Assembly (NCBI GenBank): GCA_945639195.1
Contig: CALZEE010000005.1
Coordinates: 62,001 to 126,000 of the forward strand
From: an uncultured Ignatzschineria sp.
Lineage (GTDB): Bacteria; Pseudomonadota; Gammaproteobacteria; Cardiobacteriales; Wohlfahrtiimonadaceae
Reading direction: 5' to 3'
DNA: 64,000 nucleotides
Part shown: positions 8,523 to 17,319 of the stretch, piece after piece
Numbering within the stretch: the stretch's first letter is position 1
Layout: each line of letters starts with the position of its first letter
Translations under genes and position numbers: made by a program
Notes under the pieces: generated by a model
Told to the model about the DNA's origin: nothing
Seen by the model: the letters and a program-made list of their open reading frames with translations, nothing else
Database searches by the model: none

Positions 8523-9287
8523 CTATTTCGTCAGTGATAACACATCAAAAATAGTATAGATTCCGGGTTGCTTCGCAGATACTAACCACTGCGCGCCTTT
8601 CAATGCGCCTTTGGCAAATAATGAGCGATCAAAGGCAGTATGCTTAATCGTAATTTGCTCTTCAAGACTTGTAAAACTGACCTCATGCTCACCGACAATT
8701 GAACCACTTCGAGAGACTGACACACCAATCAGATCCGCTTCACGTGCGCCATGCCCTACGGTATAAGTCTCAAACGTTTTACCATAAGCAGATTGTTTCG
8801 CTGCTTTAATATCGTCTAATAACGTTACTGCGGTGCCTGATGGGCTATCAACTTTAAAGCGATGATGAGACTCATGAAGATCCACATCAAACTCATCTCC
8901 TAAAGCCTTAGAGACAATTTGCACAATATAGCGCTGAATCGCTGCTCCTACACTGGTATTCGTTGCAAGAATTACCGGCACTTTCTCAGCTAAAGCATCA
9001 ATTTTCGGCTGTAATGCAACTTGATCCCAACCTGTCGTACAGATCATCAACGGTTTTGGCGTCGTCAATGCCGCCTCTAATACATTCTCAACAAGCGCAG
9101 CATTTGAGAAATCAACTACTACATCATTATCAGCAAATACCGCTGCTAATGTGACTTCACCTGCAAGTTCTTTACTATATGAGGCTCCGACTTCATATCC
9201 CGGCTTTTTAGAAACTTCATCGCTCAAGACTTGCCCCATTCGGCCACTGATTCCAATGATTCCCACTTTAATAGCCTGACTCGCCAT
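8523..9287 (-). CDS. dapB: 4-hydroxy-tetrahydrodipicolinate reductase DapB
   Basis: DapB reduces 4-hydroxy-tetrahydrodipicolinate with NAD(P)H in the diaminopimelate/lysine pathway in the cytoplasm. The N-terminal nucleotide-binding motif GIIGISGRMGQ and the catalytic signature ESHHRFKVDSPSGTA (containing the catalytic His and Lys) are intact. The length of 254 residues is slightly shorter than the E. coli enzyme (273). The start has the expected MASQAIKVGIIG opening. It is monocistronic here, not beside carA or dnaJ as in some relatives. Confidence 0.96.
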   Translation of the reverse strand: MASQAIKVGIIGISGRMGQVLSDEVSKKPGYEVGASYSKELAGEVTLAAVFADNDVVVDFSNAALVENVLEAALTTPKPLMICTTGWDQVALQPKIDALAEKVPVILATNTSVGAAIQRYIVQIVSKALGDEFDVDLHESHHRFKVDSPSGTAVTLLDDIKAAKQSAYGKTFETYTVGHGAREADLIGVSVSRSGSIVGEHEVSFTSLEEQITIKHTAFDRSLFAKGALKGAQWLVSAKQPGIYTIFDVLSLTK

Positions 9288-9449
9288 ATTATTCCCTCAT
9301 ATAAGATCTAAATAGATTAAAAATTTATGACATCATAGCCTACCCTATTTTTTCACTTGCATGCAATGTTTAATTCTTCTAAAAAGAGGGATAAATCTCT
9401 TTTATCTTTTCTTTTATGTTTCTTAAACCAATGGTGGTATATCTTCTAA

Positions 9450-9488
9450 AAGAATAAAGGCGTACTGATCATCTATCAACAGTACGCC
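9450..9488 (-). terminator. Terminator of the EexN-like lipoprotein gene
   Basis: A perfect 9-bp stem GGCGTACTG/CAGTACGCC with a 12-base loop lies 28 bp beyond the stop codon at 9517, followed on the minus strand by a T-rich stretch. Confidence 0.7.
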
Positions 9489-9516
9489 TCCTCTATGTAT
9501 CTATTAATAAGATGAG

Positions 9517-10485
9517 CTACTCTGCAATTTTCACTTTAAAAGCAGAATACCCCATTCCTCTGTTGCTATAAGCATTCGCTGCTTGCTTACATGGTGCTGC
9601 ATCTGTAATACGGCTTTTTGCTTCACTTTTTGCAGCATATCTTAAGTTTTGCGCATTCACCGCATCAAGCTGGTCGACACAACTGTTATAAACAGTAATA
9701 AATTCCGCATCATTATCCACAAAGAACTTCACAAGCGCTTCATTTTTAATGCGCCATGCGCTTCTCCAGCTATCACGACAGACAGCTAAGTTTCCAAGTC
9801 CATCACCACAGAACTCTTCTTTGCGTGCTTCGATAACATCAATCTCAGCACCTTCTAACTCTTTAGCGCCTTTTTCAGCTAATGCTTCTTGCCACACCGC
9901 GCAACTCGAACCGCTTCGCTGATCTAAACTACAATACTCCTTTGATCCGCCTCTTAGCACTTCAAAATCCACTTGCGCTAAAGCAGCCTTTCCCTCTGTA
10001 ACCGCCTCATCATAGAACTCAAACCATGCGGCGCATTCTGCTGTAGGTGTTCCCCAGCCACTCTTACAATCTTGCTTTAAGAATTCAGAAACACGTTTCT
10101 CCCAGCTGAGATCTTTGTTATTAGCAACAATAGTTGCCTTCATATCTGCAATTTCTTGGGCTCTTTTAGCTTCTTCTTCGGCAATCGCTTGTAATCTTTT
10201 CTCTTCAGCAACTTTTCTTGCAAGCTCTCTCTCTGCAATTTCTTTTTCCCAGTCCAATTGCGCCTGCTTTGCGAGCGCTTCTTGCGCAGCATTACACTCA
10301 GGGTCTTTCTCTAAAGCAATAAGCGCCTTTTCATCTTCTTTTTCAATAGCCTTCATAAACTTATTTTCACAAGCTTTCAAATGTGCTTCTGCTTTATCTT
10401 GATGCTCAAAGAAATAGGCCTCATCACGATCCCCACATCCTGCAAGAATCGCACCTAACACAGCAATACCAATAATCTTTTTCAT
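9517..10485 (-). CDS. Lipoprotein with EexN-like N-terminus, coiled coil and Cys-rich tail
   Basis: The 322-residue product begins with a lipoprotein signal peptide and lipobox (AVLGAILAGC, lipidated Cys17). The first mature ~60 residues (EAYFFEHQDKAEAHLKAC ... DPECNAAQEA) follow the pattern of plasmid entry-exclusion lipoproteins of the EexN type. A charged helical segment (about 75-125, rich in E, A, K, R) probably forms a coiled coil. The C-terminal half carries regularly spaced cysteine pairs, for example EYCSLDQRSGSSCAVW and EFCGDGLGNLAVCRDSW, suggesting a repeated disulfide-bonded unit. No conjugation genes are nearby, so an exclusion role is not implied. Function unknown; it has its own terminator. 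Confidence 0.7.
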   Translation of the reverse strand: MKKIIGIAVLGAILAGCGDRDEAYFFEHQDKAEAHLKACENKFMKAIEKEDEKALIALEKDPECNAAQEALAKQAQLDWEKEIAERELARKVAEEKRLQAIAEEEAKRAQEIADMKATIVANNKDLSWEKRVSEFLKQDCKSGWGTPTAECAAWFEFYDEAVTEGKAALAQVDFEVLRGGSKEYCSLDQRSGSSCAVWQEALAEKGAKELEGAEIDVIEARKEEFCGDGLGNLAVCRDSWRSAWRIKNEALVKFFVDNDAEFITVYNSCVDQLDAVNAQNLRYAAKSEAKSRITDAAPCKQAANAYSNRGMGYSAFKVKIAE

Positions 10486-10633
10486 ATCTTTCTCTGTAAT
10501 GTAAACATTTTATGCTATCAGAGAAGCCATCTGGTGACACTTAGCCATAAGGGCTAGATATAGATAAAATACCCCTTTTTACAAATATCATCATGAGGAT
10601 AAGTATTGCTAGGGATCTCCTTTTAAAGACAAC

Positions 10634-10671
10634 AAAAAACCCTTGTAACTCGTAGAGTTAAACAAGGGTTT
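10634..10671 (-). terminator. Terminator of tRNA-Ser
   Basis: Stem AAACCCTTGT/ACAAGGGTTT with a T-run on the minus strand lies about 10 bases beyond the tRNA-Ser 3' end. Confidence 0.85.
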
Positions 10672-10681
10672 TTGATAGATA

Positions 10682-10772
10682 TGGCGGAAAAGGAGGGATT
10701 CGAACCCTCGATACGCTACTAACGTATACCCGCTTTCCAGGCGAGCGCCTTCAACCACTCGGCCACTTTTCC
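10682..10772 (-). tRNA. tRNA-Ser (anticodon GGA)
   Basis: A 91-nt class II tRNA with long variable arm. Acceptor GGAAAAG pairs with CTTTTCC, the anticodon loop CTGGAAA reads GGA, and the 3' CCA is encoded. Confidence 0.97.
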
Positions 10773-10794
10773 AATATTGCTGGTTGAGGGTGAT

Positions 10795-10823
10795 AAGATA
10801 CTAAATATCCCCGCAATTGACAA
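10795..10823 (-). promoter_or_regulatory. Sigma-70 promoter of tRNA-Ser
   Basis: On the minus strand TTGTCA (-35) and TATCTT (-10) are separated by 17 bases. They end 22 bases upstream of the tRNA. The layout matches the other tRNA promoters in this window. Confidence 0.65.
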
Positions 10824-10825
10824 GC

Positions 10826-11530
10826 CTACTTTGTAAATAGATATCGCCCAGTTGTAACGCTATAGTTAAGGGGTTGATGGCCTTTTTCAAACTGCTGATA
10901 TCCCTCTTGTAGATTTCCCCAGAAAGCATAATGCTTTGAGTCTTTCTCTTTTTCTAATCGCTCCGCGCTCATTTTAAAGGGATATGCCTGCACTTCAACA
11001 TAGGGCTGTCCATTTTTTAAGGCTAAATCAACCAGTCCATAGATCTCTTCAATTTGGGGATCTGTCATCGCATAACAACCAATCGAGACACATTTACCAT
11101 GCACCATCAGGTAACTTCCGGTTCGGCGCAATGATCGATCAAAGGCATTGGGATATCCTAAATTAAAGGATTTATAAAAACGACTGTGCGGATTCATCGC
11201 ACGTCTATCAACACGATAAAAACCCTCAGGCGCCTGTAAGTCACCCTCATAGATCTTCGGCCCCAAAGCCCCAGAGAAATTACAAATAGGATAATCGGTG
11301 AAACGAACAAATTTCGTCTTACCTTTAGGCTTCATCCATACTTCAAGGAGAGATTCCTCTTTAAAGATACGAATTAAAACTTCATCCCCCTTCTCTAATC
11401 CATGATTTTTTAAACGCTCCGTCAAAGGCCCGTTCCACATATAAGTGGGCGATCGATGACTCGATCCCGTACATGCGGCTAGCATCAACGCCAAAATCCC
11501 AACCCCTAATATTCGCTTTAACACTGACAT
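10826..11530 (-). CDS. L,D-transpeptidase (YkuD) family lipoprotein, YafK/DpaA-like
   Basis: The 234-residue product starts with a lipoprotein signal (LALMLAACTG, lipobox Cys20). It contains the YkuD catalytic signature VHGKCVSIGCYAMTD (His and catalytic Cys of HxxxxSxGCxAxTD) near residues 145-158. The overall layout, including GFYRVDRRAMNPHSRFYKSF ahead of the active site, matches the YafK subgroup. In E. coli, YafK (DpaA) cuts the link between peptidoglycan and the Braun lipoprotein rather than making cross-links. That role is inferred from subgroup resemblance only. A different, larger YkuD protein is encoded at 46023-48029. Confidence 0.85.
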   Translation of the reverse strand: MSVLKRILGVGILALMLAACTGSSHRSPTYMWNGPLTERLKNHGLEKGDEVLIRIFKEESLLEVWMKPKGKTKFVRFTDYPICNFSGALGPKIYEGDLQAPEGFYRVDRRAMNPHSRFYKSFNLGYPNAFDRSLRRTGSYLMVHGKCVSIGCYAMTDPQIEEIYGLVDLALKNGQPYVEVQAYPFKMSAERLEKEKDSKHYAFWGNLQEGYQQFEKGHQPLNYSVTTGRYLFTK

Positions 11531-11630
11531 TACTCCTCGCCACCTATCAAAAAACGCCTGCTAATAGCGTTTAGGAAATTTCAAAATTTATATTACAGAA
11601 TTTTTAAGTCGATAAAACCGCTTAATGAGT

Positions 11631-11666
11631 AAACACCGTCACGAATCAACATTCATGACGGTGTTT
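11631..11666 (-). terminator. Hairpin downstream of the phosphatase gene
   Basis: An 11-bp stem AAACACCGTCA/TGACGGTGTTT lies about 110 bp beyond the stop at 11775. The T-tract on the minus strand is short, so termination strength is uncertain. Confidence 0.5.
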
Positions 11667-11774
11667 TATAATATACCGGACATTCAATCATCGCATCTTT
11701 CAGCAAGATCCGATGATTGCCGGCAATGGTACTTTTAATCTAACATGCTGTTATTTGATGCTAAAAACCATTAT

Positions 11775-12557
11775 TTAAAACTGTAAAATATCGAGTACTT
11801 GCTGATGGAGTTTTGGCGTTGATGCTAAAATCGTTGTAACCTCCAACGTAATCGCACTACCATCAAGCGCAGTCATTTTACCACCCGCTTCATTGACGAT
11901 AATTGAGAGTGCCGCGATATCTAAGATATTCACATCTGACTCTACGATTAAATCAAGGTTCCCCATCGCAAGAAGATGGTACTGCAAGAAGTCCCCAAAT
12001 CCACGCGTTGAATTCACTTGACCAACAAGCTTACCGTAGTTCGCCCATTTTTCAGCATTCTGCGTTAAGCGCTTTAAGTTTCCTGATGAGAATACCGCTT
12101 GAGAAAGTTCAGAAACATCACTCACAGAGATCTGTTTACCTCCTTCTAAGAACGCGCCCTGACCTTTCACTGCATAAATACGCTCACCACCGTTGAAGCA
12201 TGGCGCCGTTGAAACACCTAATACCACTTCACCTTTGTACATTAAAGCAATTTGGCATGAGAAGAAAGGACGTCTTCTTACAAATGCTTTTGTGCCATCA
12301 ATCGGGTCAATCAACCAGATGAAGTCTGAAGTCATATTCTTCTGACCGCTCTCTTCCCCAAAGAAACCATGATCCGGAAAAGCCTTAGAAATGTGTTCAT
12401 AAATCGCCTTCTCAACCGCGATATCAACTTCCGTTACCGGCGTTGCATCTGCTTTGATCTCAATTTTAAACGCATTTTCATCATACGCCGTTGCGATGAG
12501 TTTTCTTGCGATTTCTGAGGCTTCCAGCGCACAATCTAAATACTTTTGCATATCCAT
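11775..12557 (-). CDS. Inositol monophosphatase family protein, probable histidinol-phosphatase
   Basis: The 260-residue enzyme has the metal-dependent phosphatase motifs GFFGEESG (metal-binding Glu), WLIDPIDGTKAFVRRRPFFS (DPIDGT) and, late, SDVNILDIAALSIIVNEAGG (the third metal-binding Asp in a W/N-x-x-D context). SuhB/IMPase proteins and HisN-type histidinol phosphatases share this fold. The F-x-R-R-x-P run after DPIDGT and the absence of a SuhB-like C-terminus favour HisN-type activity (histidinol phosphate to histidinol, last phosphatase step of histidine synthesis). This is an inference. The start may alternatively be the second ATG (two codons in). It follows glyQ but has a terminator between. 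Confidence 0.85.
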   Translation of the reverse strand: MDMQKYLDCALEASEIARKLIATAYDENAFKIEIKADATPVTEVDIAVEKAIYEHISKAFPDHGFFGEESGQKNMTSDFIWLIDPIDGTKAFVRRRPFFSCQIALMYKGEVVLGVSTAPCFNGGERIYAVKGQGAFLEGGKQISVSDVSELSQAVFSSGNLKRLTQNAEKWANYGKLVGQVNSTRGFGDFLQYHLLAMGNLDLIVESDVNILDIAALSIIVNEAGGKMTALDGSAITLEVTTILASTPKLHQQVLDILQF

Positions 12558-12627
12558 ATCTATTTACCATTCTCTTTGTATGTCACAGTGACAAATAATT
12601 AATTACATCTCGTGATTACAGCTACAT

Positions 12628-12661
12628 TGAAAAACAGATGATCGGAAATTCCGATCATCTG
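12628..12661 (-). terminator. Terminator of glyQ
   Basis: A perfect 13-bp stem (CAGATGATCGGAA/TTCCGATCATCTG, one-base loop) is followed on the minus strand by five T. It lies 20 bp after the glyQ stop and shows that glyQ is not co-transcribed with a downstream gene. Confidence 0.9.
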
Positions 12662-12681
12662 TCTTGTTTTAACGGTTACCG

Positions 12682-13572
12682 CTATTTTTTTAACATTGGG
12701 AAGCCCAATTTCTCTCTTGACTCATAGTAGCTCTTCGCAACCATTCCCGCCATTTTACGAACCCGTAAGATATATCCCTGACGCTCCGTTACTGAGATCG
12801 CTTTACGCGCATCAAGGAGGTTAAAGGCATGCGAGGCTTTTAAAACTTTCTCATACGCAGGAAGTGCAAGATCTGCTTCTAAAAGTCGTTCGACTTCTTT
12901 CTCGTAGAAGTTAAATGACGTGAGAAGGAAATCGACATCCGCATGTGAGAAGTTGTAATGCGATTGTTCTACCTCATTTTGATGGAAGACATCGCCATAA
13001 GTGATCGTTCCAAAAGGTCCTTCTGACCATACAAGATCATAGACGCTCTCAACTTCTTGCACATACATCGCAAAACGCTCGAGTCCATAAGTAATCTCGC
13101 CTAACACAGGCTTACATTCGATACCGCCCGCTTGCTGGAAGTAAGTGAACTGCGTGACTTCCATCCCATTAAGCCAAACTTCCCAACCTAAGCCCCACGC
13201 GCCAAGCGTTGGTGATTCCCAGTCATCTTCTACAAAACGGATATCATGTTTTGTCGTATCAATGCCGAGTGCTTCAAGCGAACCTAAATAGAGCTCTTGC
13301 ATGTTCTCTGGCGATGGTTTGATCGCAACTTGGAACTGATAGTAATGTTGTAAACGGTTTGGGTTCTCACCATAACGACCATCGGTTGGTCTTCTTGATG
13401 GCTGAACATACGCCGCAGCCCATGGCTCTGGCCCGAGCGCACGGAGGAAGGTAGCGGTGTGGAATGTTCCCGCCCCTACTTCAATATCGTAAGGCTGTAA
13501 AACTGCACATCCTTGCTCTGCCCAGTAGGTTTGCAAGGTGAAAATCATCTCTTGGAAGGTCATTTTTTTCAT
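12682..13572 (-). CDS. glyQ: Glycine--tRNA ligase alpha subunit GlyQ
   Basis: GlyQ is the catalytic alpha subunit of the bacterial alpha2beta2 glycyl-tRNA synthetase. It carries the class II aminoacylation core, with [32 protein letters not shown] and the ERFAMYVQ motif 3 region visible. The 296 residues match the usual length (about 300). In most proteobacteria glyQ is followed directly by glyS, which supplies the tRNA-binding beta subunit. Here a strong terminator and an unrelated phosphatase gene follow, so glyS must be elsewhere in the genome. Confidence 0.97.
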   Translation of the reverse strand: MKKMTFQEMIFTLQTYWAEQGCAVLQPYDIEVGAGTFHTATFLRALGPEPWAAAYVQPSRRPTDGRYGENPNRLQHYYQFQVAIKPSPENMQELYLGSLEALGIDTTKHDIRFVEDDWESPTLGAWGLGWEVWLNGMEVTQFTYFQQAGGIECKPVLGEITYGLERFAMYVQEVESVYDLVWSEGPFGTITYGDVFHQNEVEQSHYNFSHADVDFLLTSFNFYEKEVERLLEADLALPAYEKVLKASHAFNLLDARKAISVTERQGYILRVRKMAGMVAKSYYESREKLGFPMLKK

Positions 13573-13790
13573 GTCGGTTTCTTTATCTCATTTCTCTATC
13601 GACGAATTCTTGAATATTGCTTCAATCTTTAAATTCTGTAGTCTTAAATGCATGATGACGTCTCATAACATTGCATAATCTATTTTAATATCTTGTAATA
13701 TTTGAGGATTCCGCGATTACTTATCGATAAAGTAATCGCCTAGTTCCTCGCTTCGAAAGCATTATATCGCATCCGGACATTTGGCGTCTG

Positions 13791-16079
13791 CTAGGATTCC
13801 TTTTCAGGCTCATCTACCTTATCCAGCATCGCTTCATCTCGCAAAATCTCTTGACGAACACGCTCCACAGGAAGAATCTCTCCCTCTCTAAAGCGATGTT
13901 CTCTTTGCGGTACAGGAATTTCAATATTATTCTCACGCAGCGCCGTATCAATAGCCCACATATACGCAGCGCGAATCCCATTAGGTCGTTTTACCGCACG
14001 CGAAGTAAGCCATACGACTAACTCAAACTCATAGTAGTAATCTTTAAAGTCTGTCAACCATACCGCGGGGTTTCTACCAGGAATCCCTTTTAAGGTATGC
14101 GGTAATGCTTCGGCAGCCGCTAAAACCGCCTCACGCACAAGCTCTTTATCCGTGCCATAAGCCACTCTGAACTGATAACGCATTCTGCGCTGAGGCTCTT
14201 TGAGCGTCCAGTTAAGCATCTTGGTATTGATAAACTCAGAGTTCGGAATCACGATGTCCACGTTATCATTATCCGTAATAATGGTCGCACGGACATTGAT
14301 CTCTTTTACTTCACCCCAGAGCGGTTTACCATTTTTCTGATCTTGCAACTCAATGAAGTCACCCACTTTAATCGAGCGCTCAAAGAGAAGGATTAATCCC
14401 GAAACAAAGTTATTAACAATCGATTGTAACCCGAACCCGAGTCCAATTGCCAAGGCCCCGGCAACTAATGCAAAGTTGGTAAAATCAATCCCAACAGCCG
14501 TTAAACCATAAAGGAATCCAAAGAGAATAATCGCATAATAGGTTAAGCGCCCCGCAAGATAATAGGCCGGAAGCTTATCATCACCCCGCTTGTTTCCCAT
14601 TCTGTTAAAGAGTCTATTAAGCCAGAAAGCAATCCACCAACAGACCAATACAATCATTAAGAATTGCGCAAAACTAAACGCGGTTACCGGCGTTTCACCC
14701 ACCGTAAAGAGGGGCGTTCTGATCAACTGCTTCACATTACGCCAAGCATAACTCAAGCTACTTTTAGTGCGGTTAATCGTATTGAGTAATACACCTTGGT
14801 ATTTCAGAAGCTGATTTTCTAAAATCCGCCCCATAAACTCACTATCCGCAATTTCTGTCTGCAGCTTTTGTAATAAGACGGAAGTTTCTTGAATTAACGT
14901 TAATCGATCATTTGCAATGCCGGCAAGGAAGCTATTTTCATTAACGCCACCGCTCATCTCAATATCTGCTAAAAGGGAGTTTGTATAACTTCGCTCAACT
15001 TCATTCTGGTTGAACCAATCTTTTGCTTTCTGACGCACCTCAATCAGGGCACGTAATCTCTCTGCATAATTTTTTTGAATACGCTCAACATCAACGCCCT
15101 CCTCTTGAGAAAGAATGGCTAATGTGTCACGCTCATTTTCGTACATGTCCAAGCGCACTTCTAAGATCGCGACATTGATTTTTTCTTTTGCCACTCGCTG
15201 ACTACGCAATCTAGCAACCGCTTGATCTTCGACGGTCTCATCTGGCAATAAGAGTAGCTGCGACTGCTCACGTAGGAGTTTGGTGTTTGCTTCTTGTAAA
15301 CGAACCGTCGTATTACTAATCCGCTCATCAAGATCCTCAAGCTCTTCATCCATAAAGGTCAGACGACTAATCGCCCCACTTTTGGCATCTTGTATCTCTC
15401 GTGATTCTATCTCAAGAAGCGAAAGACTCTCTTTGAGCAATCTTAATCGCTCGTTAATCAGCGCATATTCTGTCTGTAATGTGATGGCTTGAAGCGCCGC
15501 TAAATAACGTTCTGGCGTATCTTCTTGCGTCTCAAGATAGCGTACAAATTGATTACCGACTTGTCGTGAGAGATCTCTTGCTTGTACATCTTGGTCGCGA
15601 ATATCTTCTCGCGTACTCACAAGCTCGGTACTAAGCTCTCTCTCGCGATGAATAATAGCAAGGAGCTCCCCAATGTTATAAGCATCTTTTAGGACGAGCT
15701 TGGGGCTCTTTCTGGTGACGCGCTTCTCTTTTAATGCAACATAGGCAAAGAAGTTCGCACTGATATGCGAAATTTTAGGAAGCTCGCGTTTATAAATGGT
15801 TTCTGGCAAAAGAGAGGATTCGATTTCAATATACTCTAAAAAATCAATTACGCCTTGACGCAGTGCGCCGACCTTTTTGCTCTCAAAATAACTCCACCAA
15901 GAACTGGTGAGCGTCATGGGATCTGGCAGTGTGAGCTCTTCTTTCTCACTCTTTTCCGTCCCCCCCAATCCATTTTGCAAAATAGAGCCGATAGGATGAA
16001 CCTGAGAGAAAGCGATACTAACGCTCATAAACAGCATTAAAATCAGCGTTAAACCTCGCTTTGTATTGCTCACAGGCAC
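13791..16079 (-). CDS. Large MscS-family mechanosensitive channel with periplasmic coiled coil
   Basis: The 762-residue product has a signal peptide (MPVSNTKRGLTLILMLFMSV...AFSQ). A long charged helical periplasmic region follows (about 60-430, many E/R/L heptads), then several membrane helices (about 465-560). The MscS pore helix reads AGALAIGLGFGLQSIVNN (near 535-552), with a beta-domain containing GDFIEL and GEVKEINVRAT, and a C-terminal cytoplasmic domain. The size is intermediate between plain MscS (286 in E. coli) and MscK/MscM (over 1,100). It presumably gates solute efflux under osmotic downshock. It is divergent from xseB-ispA-dxs. Confidence 0.9.
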   Translation of the reverse strand: MPVSNTKRGLTLILMLFMSVSIAFSQVHPIGSILQNGLGGTEKSEKEELTLPDPMTLTSSWWSYFESKKVGALRQGVIDFLEYIEIESSLLPETIYKRELPKISHISANFFAYVALKEKRVTRKSPKLVLKDAYNIGELLAIIHRERELSTELVSTREDIRDQDVQARDLSRQVGNQFVRYLETQEDTPERYLAALQAITLQTEYALINERLRLLKESLSLLEIESREIQDAKSGAISRLTFMDEELEDLDERISNTTVRLQEANTKLLREQSQLLLLPDETVEDQAVARLRSQRVAKEKINVAILEVRLDMYENERDTLAILSQEEGVDVERIQKNYAERLRALIEVRQKAKDWFNQNEVERSYTNSLLADIEMSGGVNENSFLAGIANDRLTLIQETSVLLQKLQTEIADSEFMGRILENQLLKYQGVLLNTINRTKSSLSYAWRNVKQLIRTPLFTVGETPVTAFSFAQFLMIVLVCWWIAFWLNRLFNRMGNKRGDDKLPAYYLAGRLTYYAIILFGFLYGLTAVGIDFTNFALVAGALAIGLGFGLQSIVNNFVSGLILLFERSIKVGDFIELQDQKNGKPLWGEVKEINVRATIITDNDNVDIVIPNSEFINTKMLNWTLKEPQRRMRYQFRVAYGTDKELVREAVLAAAEALPHTLKGIPGRNPAVWLTDFKDYYYEFELVVWLTSRAVKRPNGIRAAYMWAIDTALRENNIEIPVPQREHRFREGEILPVERVRQEILRDEAMLDKVDEPEKES

Positions 16080-16214
16080 CTCTTTGTTTGTTAAGAAAAC
16101 GATAAAAAATGATGATTGTTAATCATATCACTCTTAGGGCTAATATTATTGCATATAGCGCCCACTCAATCTAGAATATGAGACCGAATTATTAATTATT
16201 TTAAGGAAAAATTT

Positions 16215-16418
16215 GTGTCCGATAAAATAACCAAAAATCAAAGCATTGAAGCAAAGCTCCAAATGTTAACGAAAATTATTGAAGCCCTTGAAAGCGACGA
16301 ACTTCCCCTCGAAGAATCTCTCCAAAAATTTGAGGAAGGAATCGCCCTCACAAAAGCATGCCAAGAGAGTTTAGAGGCTTCTGAAAAACGCATTGCGCAA
16401 CTTCTCACAAAAGAATAA
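16215..16418 (+). CDS. xseB: Exodeoxyribonuclease VII small subunit XseB
   Basis: The 67-residue protein has the XseB helical hairpin with the conserved core LESDELPLEESLQKFEEGIALTKACQ. With XseA it forms exonuclease VII, which degrades single-stranded DNA from both ends. The start is GTG at 16215 with AAGGAAA eight bases upstream. It is the first gene of the xseB-ispA-dxs operon, the same order as in E. coli. Confidence 0.95.
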   Translation: MSDKITKNQSIEAKLQMLTKIIEALESDELPLEESLQKFEEGIALTKACQESLEASEKRIAQLLTKE

Positions 16419-16434
16419 AGGAGTATTCATCATC

Positions 16435-17310
16435 ATGCTTACCGCTTGGTTTACCGATCAGCTACAAGCCTTCGAGAGCGCCTTTAAAGTAAAGCTCGAG
16501 AACATTGACGCCCCCGCTCGCCTAAAAGAGGCGATTCTCTATAGCACACTTAATGGTGGCAAACGTCTCCGTGCCCTACTCACTTTAGCGAGCGGCGAAC
16601 TTTGTGGCGTTAAAAGAGAAACACTCTTTCCTATCGCTGCAGCGATTGAAGCGATTCATGCTTATTCCCTGATTCATGATGATCTTCCGGCAATGGATGA
16701 TGATGATTTTAGACGCGGCAAGCCAACTTGTCATAAAGCCTTTGATGAAGCCACCGCGATCTTAGCGGGGGACGCGCTCTTAACCTATAGCTTTGAGCTC
16801 CTGAGCAATATCACAACACTAGATGCTGAAAAAAAGCTCGCAATTATCCAGCTCTATAGCCATGCCGCAGGCACATCTGGCATGGTTGGGGGTCAGTTTA
16901 TTGACCTTGAATCAGAACATTGCCAGATCTCTTTGCACCAATTAGAGACCATTCACCGTAAAAAAACCGGCGCACTCATAAAAGCCGCGATTCTTGCAGG
17001 GGCAATTGCCGGCAATGCAGATCAAGCGACTTATGATAAACTATCCATCTATGCAGATAATATCGGTCTTGCGTTCCAAATTAAAGATGACATCTTAGAT
17101 GTTACAGGAACACAGGAAGAGCTCGGTAAAATGCCGGGGAGTGATCTATTACAGGAAAAATCGACCTATATTTCTCTGCTCGGACTCGATGCTTCCGTTG
17201 TAAAACTCGAAGCATTAACGTCTGAAGCCATTGAGTTACTCTCTCCTTTCGGCGAAAAAGCCGCACCACTGATAGATCTAGCGCTCTACATCCAAACGCG
17301 AAATCATTAA
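16435..17310 (+). CDS. ispA: (2E,6E)-farnesyl diphosphate synthase IspA
   Basis: IspA condenses isopentenyl diphosphate with dimethylallyl and then geranyl diphosphate to give farnesyl diphosphate. Both aspartate-rich metal-binding motifs are intact: HDDLPAMDDDD (first) and FQIKDDILDV (second), along with GGKRLR near the N-terminus. I place the start at the ATG at 16435 (MLTAWFTDQL), preceded by AAAGGAG, giving 291 residues. The longer open frame overlapping xseB is not needed. It lies 16 bp after xseB and 9 bp before dxs. Confidence 0.96.
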   Translation: MLTAWFTDQLQAFESAFKVKLENIDAPARLKEAILYSTLNGGKRLRALLTLASGELCGVKRETLFPIAAAIEAIHAYSLIHDDLPAMDDDDFRRGKPTCHKAFDEATAILAGDALLTYSFELLSNITTLDAEKKLAIIQLYSHAAGTSGMVGGQFIDLESEHCQISLHQLETIHRKKTGALIKAAILAGAIAGNADQATYDKLSIYADNIGLAFQIKDDILDVTGTQEELGKMPGSDLLQEKSTYISLLGLDASVVKLEALTSEAIELLSPFGEKAAPLIDLALYIQTRNH

Positions 17311-17319
17311 GGTTTGATT

